A stretch of 64,000 nucleotides of DNA from Diacronema lutheri (taxonomy: Eukaryota; Haptophyta; Pavlovophyceae; Pavlovales; Pavlovaceae), in contig JAGTXO010000085.1 of assembly GCA_019448385.1 (NCBI GenBank), positions 1 through 64,000 of the forward strand. Reading direction: 5' to 3'. Positions within the stretch are counted from its first letter, which is position 1, and each line of letters starts with the position of its first letter. The notes below the pieces were generated by a model. That model did not search any database. It was not told the origin of the DNA and worked only from the letters and a program-made list of their open reading frames with translations. Position numbers and translations under genes: made by a program. Below, one piece after another: positions 12,701 through 20,858 of this stretch.

Positions 12701-15700
12701 GGCGGCGGCGAGGCGAGCTGGCTGTGCGACAGCGCGGCCGGCACGACGACCGTCGCGGCGTGCGCGTCGCTGCCGCCGCGCATGGGCGATGGGCAGCTGG
12801 CCATCCGGCGGCACACGCTCGGCACGGGCGCCGACGCGCCGGCGCACGCCGTCGTCTCGCTCCGCGTCGCGCACGTGAGCCACGCCATCCGCCGCGCGGC
12901 GGACGACGGCGGCGCGCGCGCCGAGCGGATGGCGCGCGCCGCGCGCGCGTTTTGCGATGTGGCGGCCGCGCTGCGCGTCGACGCGATCCTGGCGGAGGTG
13001 CCCGAGGACCGCCCGACGGGCACGCCCTTCCTTGGCGGGCTGCTCAAATTTTGGGACAAAGACCACGGGAGCTCGACGGCGCCAGCCACGCTCGCGCTCG
13101 GAGACGTGCGCGAGGTGGCCAAGCGGACGGCCGACGCAGCGGCCGGCCGAGCGGACGAGGTCCCTGCGGCTGGCCGTCCGCAGGTCGCGGCGCGCGCGTG
13201 CGCTGGCGCGATTGGCGGCGGCGCGGGCGCGGCGGGCGCCTCGGACGCTGCGCCGCGTGCACTGGCGGGCGCGTCGGGTGCGCGCACGGACGGCGGCCCT
13301 GCCGACGCACCGCGCCAGCTGGAGAGCCGCTACGGCGAGGCGAGCAAGCTCGACCTACCCCAAGATTCCACTACGGGCCGCGTCCTCGACGCTCGCGAGG
13401 CCCAGGACCGCGCGCGCGTGCCTGCTGCGCCCGACGGCACAGCGCTGCGCCGCGTGCTCGACGCCGTCGGCGCGGGCGCGCCCGCGCAGCGCAGCCCGCG
13501 CTGGCACGACGAGCGATGGGAGGAGGTCACGGGCAGCAAGGTTGGCGACGTCGTGAACGACAACGCCGGCGTCGCGCACGAGACGCTCACCGACGAGTAC
13601 GTGCACCGGCGGCGGCGCGAGGTGCGGACCAAGGCGACGACCGCGGGCATCCTCGGCGAGGCCGTCGCGCTGCGCAAGCTGGCGGCCGCGTACGGCATCA
13701 CCGTCGTGTGCAACCTGCCGATGGTGCGTGCGGACCCGCACGACAAGAGCGCGCCGTTCGCCTTCTCGCCGGACGGGCTCGCCATCCTCCCCGAAAACAA
13801 CGAGCAGGTCCTCGTCGAGGTGAAGACGCTCACCAAGGCGGGCGCCACGGCGCACGAGGACGGGCCGCCGCAGCCGCACCGCGATCAGCTGCAGCTCGGC
13901 ATGCACGTCCTCGGCGTGAGCAAAGCGCTCTACGTGCAGTACCTCAGGCACGAGGACCGGATCGTCGTGCACGTCGTGACGCGCGGCGCCGGCTGGCTTG
14001 CATTCGCGCAGCCGAGGGTGCAGGCCTTCTGGGCGCGCGTCGTCGAGCGGCGCGCGCGGCTCGAGCGCGCGCGCGCCGACCACCCGGCTGCGAGCCGGCG
14101 GCACCGGCGGCAGCAGACGCCGGCCGGGCCGCCGCTCGTGCTCGCGCTGGACGGGCGCATCCCCGCCGCGCGCGCCGCCGCGCTGCACGCCGTCGCGCAC
14201 GGCACCGCGAGCGCGGCGGCGGTGGCGGCGACGGCGGCGACGGGCGACGCGACGGCGTTGCAAGACGCGATCGCGGCGCTGCGCGCGCCCGTCGGCAATG
14301 CGGCGATCGACAGCGCAGCGCGTGCGGAGCGCGCGGCCGTCGAGCGGGCGATCGCGTACCTCGGGCAGCCGGCAGGCGACGCCGCCGCCCGCGGCACGGC
14401 CGAGGCGGCCGAGGAGGAGAGGACGGTCGACGCCGACATCTGCGCGTTGCTGCACCAGCTCGGCGCGAGCGTGGCGCACGTGCACGTCGAGGACGCGGAT
14501 TGCGTCACGCGTGAGCACTGGGGCGAGGCGGTGCTCGCTGCAGCGGGCGACCCGTCGAGCGCCCCCGCCATTTCGAGCGTCATCGTCGCGCACATCGTGC
14601 GGCTCGCCGGCTTTGGCGTCGAGCTCCCGCAGTCGATTCGCGTCGCCCCCAGCACGGCCGACTGGCACGAGGGCTGGCTCGACGTGCAGTGCGTGCTGCT
14701 GCGCACGCGCCGGCGCGGGCGGCGCGACGACGACTTTGTGGCCGTCGTCAGGCGCGGTGGGCGCTGGTTTGCGTGCGAGCCCGGCCGCGCGCGGCGGCTG
14801 CAGTGGCGGTCGGTCCTGCGCCGCGCGCGCGGCGGCGTCGACGGGACCGGCGAGGAGGCGTTCGCGGTCGTCTACGTGCGGCGCGGCGACGCGGCCGGCG
14901 ACGCGGCTGGCGACGCGCAGGCCGAACGGGCGCGCGGCGGGCGCGCGCGCAGGCGCACGCGCGGCGGCACGCGCAAGCGCAAGCGCGGCGCCTCCGCCGG
15001 GCTCGAGGCGGCCGCGCCCGCCGGCGCGCCGGCGGGCGCTGCTCACCGCCCGCCCGCCAGGCGTGCCACGGTCGCCGCGCGCACCACGCGCTCTGTGACC
15101 GACGCGCGGCACTCGGCGCCTGCCGCCACGGTTGCACCTGTCTTCGACTGGCGCGCCGGCCGCCCGCCCCCTGCCGCCGCCGCCGCCGCCAAGCGCGGCC
15201 AGGCGCTCGAGCCGGGGCAGTTCGCGCGGCCGCGTGGGCGCGCGCCATGGGGCAAGGTCTGGGACAGAGTCTCGGGTGCGTGGGCGGACAAGCCGACTGG
15301 TGCTGCCGTCGCCGCCGCGCCGCCGCCGCTGCCGCCCGCCGCCGCGCCGCCGCCCGCCGCCGCGCCGCCGCCCACCGCCGCGCCGCCGCCCGCCGCCGCG
15401 CCGCCGCCCGCCGTCGCGCCGCCGCCCGCCGCCGCGCCGCCGCCGCCGCCGCCACCGGCGGCGCTCGGCCGCCGGCAGCACGTCGGCGCGGGCGGCAGCG
15501 CGGCGGGCCGGCGGCTCGCGGCCATCGCACGGCGGCAGCGCGGCGTGCGCGCGCCGCCGCCCGCCGCGCGCTTCCTCGCCACGCTGCCGCCACCGCCACG
15601 CGACGGCCTCGCGCGCACGAGCAAGCAGGCGCGCGCGAGGCGCAACGCGGACGGACGGCCGGCGCACGCGCGCGCGGCCAACGCGCGCGCCTTCTACCGC

Positions 15701-18700
15701 GGCGTGGAGCTCGGCGTGCACGCGACGCGCGCCATCGTCGACGCGCGCCACGCCGACCTGCCGCAGGCCGTCTTCGTGGCGGAGGCGCGGGCGATCGTCG
15801 CGCGCTCCGCCGGCGGCGGCGCGCTGCTCGCGCCGGACGACGTGCGCGACCTGTGCGACGCGCAGACGGACGCCGATCGCGCTGCGATCTGGGCGTCGGT
15901 GGGCGCGCACGAGGCGACGCGCATCTTCGCGCTCGTCACGCGCAACGCGAGCTTGGCGGGCGCGGCGCTGCTCGTGCTGCACACGCCGGCGGGCGCGCCG
16001 GCGCGCGCGCTCGGGCTCCTGGCGACGCGCTCGCGCGCGCCGTCGACGGGCGCGCCGCGCGACGCGCACAGGGCGCTGGTGCAGCGGTTGGACGTGCTGA
16101 TGGACGCGATCGCCGCGGCGCGAGGCGCGTCGCCGCTCGAGCTCGAGCTCGCGCTCGCGCCCGAGCCGCAGAGCGCGTGCAACGCGCGTGCGGCCGCGCT
16201 GCTCTGCCTGCAGGCCGTCGCGGACGCGAGCGGCCGTCCCGCCGCTGAGGACGCGCTGGCCGCGCTCGACGACGCGCGCGGCATCGACCGGCACTGCCAC
16301 GCCGTCCGGCAGCAGATCGAGGCGAAGCTCGCGTGGCGGCGCGCCGACGGCGCCGTCGGCGTTGACGGCGCCGACGGCGCGCCCGCGCTCGCGCCTGCCG
16401 CCGCACCGCCGGCGTGCGCGCCGGCGCACGCTGCCGGCGAGGCGGCGGTCGACCAGGCGATCGTCACGCGGGTGCGCGACGCGCTGCGCGCGTGGGCGAC
16501 GACTGGCACCGCGCCCAGCGCGGCGGTGCTCGACGACGCCTGCGCCGCGTACACGGCCCGCGCACGCGCGCGCAAGGACGCGCGCACGGCGCTGGGCCCG
16601 ACGCGCGCGGCCGAGCTGCTCGCCGCGGCCGCGCGCGGCGGAGCCGACGGGGCGGATGCCGCGCGCGCGCTGCTCGGCGGCACGCCGCGCCTGCTCGTCG
16701 TGCTCCTCTGCGTGCCCGTCGCCGCGCCGTCCGGCGAGCCGCCGCGCCCGGTCGGGCTGCTCGTCGCCGACCGGCCGACGGACGACTCGCGCCCGGCCGC
16801 GCTCGTGCGCTACGACTTTGCGCCGCTCGACGCGGACGTGGCCGTCGCGGTCGGCGCGCATGCCGTCGCGCTGGCCAGTGCGATCTGGCCGCTGCTCGCG
16901 GCCGAGGGGGAGCCGCGGCCATCGCCCGTCGTGCGCTCGCAGCCGCGCGGCGGCGACGATGGCGCGCGTGCGCTCGCAACGTTCGCGTGCCTCGACGCGC
17001 TGATGACCGCCAGCGTCGGCGCGCACGGCCTCGCGGGCGGCGCGGGCATGCTGCCCGCGCTGGTCGCGCGAGGCGCCGCGGCCGCCCAGCGCGAGCGGCA
17101 GCTGCGCGCGGCCGCCGAGAGGCTGGGCGGCACGGTCGCTGGGTGGCCGGACACGGGCGCGAGCGCGGCGGGCGCGAGCGTCGACGAGGAGGCGCGCACG
17201 TACGAGGTCGAGGCGGTCGTCGACGAGCGCCGCAAGGCGGGCAAGAGGGTGACGTTCCAGTTCCGGATCAGGTGGCGGGGCTACGACGAGAGCGCCGACA
17301 CGTGGGAGCCTGAGGCCAACGTGAGCAGCGACCTCGTCGCCCAGTTCCGCAAGACGCGCGACGAGCAGAAGCGGCGCGCGGGCGGATCGGGCAGCAGCAG
17401 CGGCGGCGCGGGCGCGGCGTCGGCATTGGCGTCGGCGCCGCTTCGCGCGCACGGCGTGTCGGGCGCCGCGGGCAAGCGCGCCGTGGCGGGTGCCGCCGCG
17501 AGCGCGCGCGACGCCGCGGGCGCGCGCGCGCCGAGCGTTCCCCGCGCGCGCGGCGTCGAGCGCGCGCGCGTGGACGAGCCCGCTGCGCCGAGCGCGCGCG
17601 CCGCCGGCGGCGCGACGGCGCGCACGCGCGTCAGCGTGCTCCCGGGCTTCGTGGTCAAGCGCTCGACGCTCAACGCGGGGCCGCAGGCGGTGACGGCGCA
17701 GCCCGGTGCGCGGAAGGAGCTGCGGCGCATCGCGGCGGCCGTGCACAGGCTCACGACACAGGCGTACCGCGTCATCAACAAGGTGGTGCGCGACGAGGCT
17801 GCGGTGGCGAGCGCGCAGGCCGTCGGCGCGGCGTCGGGCGGCCCGTCGACCAGCGTGCACACGTCGACCACGATGGACAAGGGAACCGTCCGTGCGATCT
17901 TCTCGGCCATCGGCTGGCACAAGGACGAGAGCACGTACGGTGCAGCGCCCCGAGGCAAGCCCGCCGAGCAAGCCGCCGCGCAGACCAAGGCGGCGACGGC
18001 GCGCGCCGTCGGCGAGATGGCCGAGGGCGTCCAGCCCGTCTGCGCGGTGGGCCTCACGGAGATCCTCGAGGCGGAGGCGACGCAGGTGTCCACCGCGTGC
18101 CTGATGCATCCATCGCGCGTCGTGAACGGGCTGCTCCGCGACGTCGTCCGCGCGGCAGTCGAGCGCGACGAGGCGCTCGTCGCGCTGCCCGAGATGCAGC
18201 GAAACGCGCGCGTGCGCGAGCTGTGCGAGCGGCTGCTGCGCGGCGACGTGGAGGGCGCGCGCGTCGGCTGCCCCGCCGCGCTCGACCGCCACCTGCCCGA
18301 CATGGTCCTCCACAAGATCGACTACAAGTGCACGCCCACGAAAAGGTGGAACTACGACCGGCACACGACGCGCTACTTCCTCGTGCAGATCCGCACCCTG
18401 CAGCACGTGGCCGAGGGGCAGGCGCTGCTCTGCCGGCTCGCGCACATCCACACGCAGCTGACCGGACGGCCGCCGCGGTACAATGTGGCGCCGCTGCGCA
18501 CGCACAATGTGCGCGCGAGGCGTGGCTGCCGCTGCCGCCGCCGAGCGCCCAAGCGCGCGCGCCGCCGCCGTGCGCGCCGCCCCGCGGCCAGGTTGGTCAC
18601 GCGCCCGCGCGCTCGCGCGCCGCGCGCTGCGCGCAGGTGCCGCGCAACGTGCGCCTCACCGCGAACGCCATCTGGGAGACGCTCCCGGACGACGAGCGCA

Positions 18701-20361
18701 AGGAGCTGCGCGCGCGGCTCAAGGCGCTGGACCTGCGCGACCACGATGGCGAGCCGATCAAATGGACAGGCACAAACGGCAACACCCCGCCGATGTCGGA
18801 CGTGCGTGTCAGGTACGCGGTCTTTGCGACGCGCTTCGACATCTCCAACCGCGTCTTCGACTACGCCGGGCGCGAGCGGCCGCCGGCCGATCTGCCGTGG
18901 CACGCGCGGCGCTCGTGGGTTGGCCTCGCGCCGCTGCCGCGCGTGCCGCTTCCGGGCCGGCAGCCCGTCAAGTCGGTGGTGACAGATGGCGTCGCCGTGC
19001 ACGCCGTCGGGACCGTCCTCGTGCCGAAGGCGCAGGCGCCGGCCGGCGGCTCGGGCGTCCTGCACCGCTGGCGCCGGCCGGACGGGCGCATCGCCGTCGC
19101 GCTCGGCTCCGAGCTGCGGCGGGCGATCGACGTCGAGGCGGCGGTCGTCGTCGCGGCCGACCCGAACATGGGCAACATCACCACCTACTCTGCGCACGTC
19201 GGGCGGGCGGCCGTCTGGCGGCAGTTCACGCAGCGCGCGCGCGCGCGCGCCGCGGGCTTTGCGCGCGAGACGGCCAAGACCAACGCGGCGCGGCGGCGCG
19301 TGCGCAAGGACGGGCGCGGCGGTGAGTTCAGCGTGGAGGCGGACGAGGCGCGGCTTGGCGAGGCGCACAGCGCCAAGGTGCTCGACGCGGGCAAATACAT
19401 CGCCTTCCACCGCGAGAGCGCGCGGGTGCGCGAGCGCGCCGCCGAGCACGTGTACGACGCGCCGGCGCGCCGGAAGGAGCGCTGGCGGCGCGACAGCGGC
19501 GGGCGGTCCAACGCGGCGCGCGTCGCCGAGGCGCTCATCGCGGCGCACTGCGTCGACGGCGTGACGCGCGACCGGCTGCTCGTGTGCGTGGGCAAGTGGC
19601 TGCGCGACCACAAGGGCGCGCAGCCCAAGGGCGCGCCGCCCGCCTTCCAGGTGGGGCTGCTGCGCGAGCTGCGGCGGCGCGGCGTCGCGGCCGTCTTCGT
19701 GCCCGAGCCGTACACGTCGATGCACTGCTCGATGCCGCGGCTCGCCAAGGGCGGCAGGCTGCAGCGCTGCGGCGCGGAGCTCGCGCAGAACCCGCGCCTG
19801 CCCGTGGCAAAGGGCGGCACGCGCACGGTGCACGCGCTCGTCATCTGCCCGGCGTGCAACGGCGGCAAGAAGCCCGTGCACCGCGACTACAACGCCGCGC
19901 GCAACATCTTCTACGACGTGCACGACATGGCGGCGCACGCGGCCGGGCGCGACACCACGTCGACGCCTGAGCGCTTTGCCCTCGTGCTCGCCTGGTGGGC
20001 GCGCGGCGAGGTGTGGGAGCGTGAGGAGCGCATGGTGCACGGCGAGGGCGACGACTGCGACGACGAGTGCGACGGCGACGACGAGGGCGACGACGAGGGC
20101 GACGACGACGACGACGACGATGGCAGCGGCGACGGCGGCGGCGGCGACGGCGAGGGCGACGGCGACGGCGACGGAGGCGGCGGCGGCGACGACGACGATG
20201 ACGGCGGGGGAGGCGGCGGCGGCGACGGCGGTGGCGACGACGGCGGCGGGCGCGGCGGCGGTGGCGGCGGCGGCTCTCGCGCCCGCACCCCCGCCCGCGG
20301 AGCTGCCAGCGCCAGTGCCGGCGGCGGCAGCGCGCGCGGGCCGAAGCGCGGCCGGCGTTGA
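1465..20361 (+). CDS. giant C48 peptidase / YqaJ nuclease / chromodomain / Fanzor polyprotein (three exons)
   Basis: Three exons join in frame: 1465-5139, 5273-18508 and 18637-20361, about 6,211 residues. The first intron (133 bp, GTAGGC..GCGCAG) and the second (128 bp, GTGCGC..GCGCAG) are both phase 0, and each restores a continuous domain: a coiled-coil-like Ala/Glu/Arg stretch at the first and the Fanzor N-terminal motif at the second. Order: C48-like peptidase (1.52-2.06 kb), low-complexity linker, an unassigned domain (2.7-3.57 kb), one hydrophobic segment that could be a membrane helix (4.75-4.83 kb), helical region, Arg/Ala-rich stretch of doubtful coding quality (5.8-8.7 kb, could hide more introns), second C48-like peptidase (8.75-9.46 kb), Ala/Pro tracts, decayed C48-like modules, YqaJ nuclease (13.47-14.01 kb), chromodomain (17.2-17.37 kb), Fanzor (17.64-19.96 kb), an acidic Asp/Gly tail and a terminal basic KRGRR. 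No transposase, integrase, polymerase or capsid domain is visible. Alternatively several adjacent genes happen to be in frame. The Fanzor and YqaJ parts are firm; the single-polypeptide model is less sure. Confidence 0.65.
1522..2060 (+). other. domain: N-terminal Ulp1/C48-like cysteine peptidase, catalytic set complete
   Basis: Within the large protein, residues about 20-195. The order of the Ulp1/adenain clan active site is present: a hydrophobic strand then His105-Trp106 (codon 1777-1779), Asp132-Ser133 (codon 1858-1860), the oxyanion Gln173 (1981-1983) and Cys179 (1999-2001), with Gln to Cys spacing of six as in Ulp1. Ulp1-type peptidases cleave SUMO/ubiquitin-like tails or process polyproteins, and they recur in eukaryotic DNA transposons. 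The Cys is followed by Phe rather than the usual Gly, so activity is not certain. Confidence 0.6.
2700..3570 (+). other. domain: unassigned globular region in exon 1
   Basis: This stretch has a balanced, globular-looking composition (Trp, Tyr, His, Phe all present), unlike the Ala/Gly/Pro linkers around it. It contains GTTWHMTSGVENQPRAVRA, a GGVYNAHEDFAAFEG segment, and the strand-like SVIGEVTTVHFNGDRAAAID followed by hydrophobic strands LLVWVV and ILVVIHL. I do not recognise the family. The alternation of strands and charged turns would suit an alpha/beta fold, possibly nuclease-like, but no catalytic set can be named. Confidence 0.35.
8750..9460 (+). other. domain: second Ulp1/C48-like cysteine peptidase, catalytic set complete
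   Basis: The pattern repeats that of the N-terminal module: a strand ending in SGHFTALRLVRV with the His codon at 9116-9118, then YDAVLVDTL with Asp at 9185-9187, then AAQRGATCGLAIVGALN with Gln at 9308-9310 and Cys at 9323-9325, followed by the Gly typical of the DCG motif region. It is preceded by a helix containing LLAWAGDAAARRL, as expected for the Ulp1 fold. Two complete peptidase modules in one protein suggest self-processing or removal of SUMO/ubiquitin-like modifiers (inference). Confidence 0.65.
9555..9800 (+). repeat. GCC/GCG trinucleotide tract coding Ala and Pro runs
   Basis: An almost pure trinucleotide stretch inside exon 2, with the longest (GCC)n run at about 9719-9783. It is read as long Ala runs separated by Pro runs. 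It acts as a linker between the second peptidase module and the next part of the protein and is a likely length-variable site. Confidence 0.8.
11230..11690 (+). other. domain: decayed Ulp1-like module
   Basis: The segment keeps the outline of the peptidase modules: a strand AVLVVQRAVDAP, a His-containing turn VHGWCAH, a helix, a second strand TWEVEQIADD, then the DQAGVAALRVLYALV block in the place of the Gln..Cys helix. The nucleophile position carries no Cys. It looks like an inactive copy of the same fold. This is a pattern judgement by eye, not a profile match. Confidence 0.3.
13470..14010 (+). other. domain: YqaJ-type PD-(D/E)XK exonuclease
   Basis: The signature order of the YqaJ/lambda-exonuclease family is complete: QRSPRWHDERWEEVTGSKVG (the Q-S-x-x-W..R..T-x-S start), a helix with ALRKLAAAYG, then FSPDGLAIL with the metal-binding Asp at 13772-13774, LVEVKTL with Glu at 13817-13819 and Lys at 13823-13825, and a final helix with HRDQLQLGMHVLGV supplying the Gln. 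These enzymes digest or process double-stranded DNA ends during recombination, and family members occur in phages, large DNA viruses and mobile elements. All catalytic residues are present, so it is predicted active. Confidence 0.8.
14640..14880 (+). other. domain: possible USP/C19-like C-terminal half lacking its catalytic His
   Basis: DDDFVAVVRRGGRWFACEPG followed by RRLQWRSVL and, after a loop, AFAVVYVRRGD resembles the end of ubiquitin-specific peptidases (GHY-x-A-x-V-R..g-x-W-x..D..V..AY-x-L-x-Y-x-R). The His of GHY is replaced by Asp, so if homologous it is inactive. Weak evidence; the match covers only strands. Confidence 0.25.
15310..15450 (+). repeat. Pro/Ala minisatellite in exon 2
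   Basis: A tandem array read as PPPAAA repeats (unit 18-21 bp, about six copies), flanked by globular sequence on both sides. It separates the YqaJ part from the downstream decayed peptidase-like modules. Confidence 0.7.
15930..17030 (+). other. domain: two further decayed Ulp1-like modules in tandem
   Basis: First module, about 15,930-16,250: a strand RIFALVTRNASLAG, a loop, LGLLATRSR, a helix, then PEPQSACNARAAALLCLQAV, which keeps the Gln..Cys helix but lacks a clear His and Asp. Second module, about 16,685-17,030: LLVVLLCVPVAAP, VGLLVADRP, ALVRYDFAPLD, a helix and RSQPRGGDDGARALATFACL, again with Gln but Asp in place of Cys. Both look like remnants of the fold seen at 1.5 and 8.8 kb. Judged by eye only. 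Confidence 0.3.
17198..17370 (+). other. domain: chromodomain
   Basis: YEVEAVVDERRKAGKRVTF, then FRIRWRGYDESADTWEPEAN, then DLVAQFRKTRD gives the full chromodomain pattern: Y-x-V-E-x-[IV], the aromatic-cage WRGY and TWEPE, and the C-terminal helix. Chromodomains bind methylated histone tails and in transposable elements steer insertion into heterochromatin. Its place just before the Fanzor suggests chromatin tethering of the nuclease (inference). Confidence 0.85.
17640..19960 (+). other. domain: Fanzor (TnpB-like RNA-guided nuclease), spanning the second intron
   Basis: Family markers in order: the RYNVAPLRTHN/VPRNVRLTANAIW block (the F-x-x-x-P-L..I-x-I-D-like motif), interrupted exactly by the 128-bp intron at 18,509-18,636; FDISNRVFDYAG and VVTDGVAVHAVG (the TDG motif); RuvC-I VVVAADPNMGNITT with Asp at 19,159-19,161; the canonical RuvC-II position is Gly (LLVCVGKW, 19,591); the alternative Glu in FVPEPYTSMHC is at 19,705; zinc-ribbon Cys codons at 19,726, 19,768, 19,846 and 19,855; RuvC-III HRDYNAARNI with Asp at 19,885. 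From the first Asp to the TS pair there are about 184 residues, within the published Fanzor rule (D-X(125,275)-[TS][TS]-XX-C4 finger-X(5,50)-RD). Fanzor1 proteins lie inside diverse eukaryotic transposons and cut DNA guided by an omega RNA. All nuclease residues look intact. Confidence 0.88.
20040..20300 (+). repeat. GAC/GGC tract coding an acidic Asp/Gly tail
   Basis: Trinucleotide-rich end of exon 3, coding Asp runs then Gly/Asp runs, followed by a Ser/Ala/Gly linker and the terminal GPKRGRR, which could act as a nuclear localisation signal. It follows directly on the Fanzor RuvC-III motif. Confidence 0.75.
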
Positions 20362-20740
20362 CGCACGGCCGAGCCGCGCAGCGGTCGACGCTTTGCGGGC
20401 TCTGCCCAGGTCGCGCGCGGCTGGCGACGCGTGCCGCGCGCGGCACGACCGTGCACGCCGCCACCCGTGGCCGAGCGCGCCGCACCAGCCGGCCCGCTCC
20501 AACCGCCGTGCGGATCACGGACGCTCGCTACGGCTCGTCGGCGCGCGTCACCTGCGCCAGCGGCCACGGCGCCGTCTGCTCCGGCCTCGTCGCGAGCAGC
20601 CCGACCGCTGCTCGCCGCCCGCACGCCGCCGCAGCAACGCTGCGCGTCGTGCTCCCCCGCTCGCCAAACGCGAAGAGCTCCCTCACAAGGACGTCCTTCC
20701 GAACGGCCCGCGCTGCACTCGGGGCGCGATCGTGCCCCTG
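20362..20740. other. 3' flank of the Fanzor gene with two strong palindromes
   Basis: No gene seen. An 18-bp perfect palindrome CGTGCCGCGCGCGGCACG lies at 20,430-20,447, about 70 bp after the stop. A second hairpin has a 9-bp perfect stem, GCGAGCAGC at 20,592-20,600 and GCTGCTCGC at 20,607-20,615, with a 6-base loop. In TnpB/Fanzor loci the guide (omega) RNA is read from the 3' end of the gene into this flank, so the hairpins are candidates for a structured RNA, a terminator or an element end. GC-rich DNA yields palindromes by chance more often than average. Confidence 0.4.
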
Positions 20741-20858
20741 ATCGGATTTGGCTTGACCATCTATACATGTACTCATACGGAACATGTTGAGCGCCGGCGC
20801 CCGCACTGCTCACCTTCTAGACCTCCGTTATTTGAACGCATCTCTCGAACGGCACATC
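20741..20858 (+). promoter_or_regulatory. AT-richer promoter of the hemerythrin gene
   Basis: Base composition drops sharply in GC here. A TATA-like TATACAT sits at about 20,762 and the palindrome AACATGTT at 20,781-20,788, followed about 70 bp later by the ATG at 20,859. It is the clearest TATA-like promoter in the window. Confidence 0.45.

Noticed and set aside
17198-17370. LTR retroelement, suggested by the chromodomain
   Set aside because: No reverse transcriptase, RNase H, integrase or long terminal repeats anywhere in the 20 kb; the chromodomain sits next to a Fanzor instead.
13355-18505. A 1,716-codon open frame on the minus strand opposite the polyprotein
   Set aside because: Arg/Ala/Gly composition with no domain; it is antisense to the YqaJ, chromodomain and Fanzor coding sequence and open only because stops are rare in this base composition.
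1465-20361. Polinton or virus-like element, suggested by adenain-clan peptidase and YqaJ nuclease
   Set aside because: No capsid, packaging ATPase, protein-primed polymerase or integrase is visible, and the peptidases look more Ulp1-like. Family left open rather than named.
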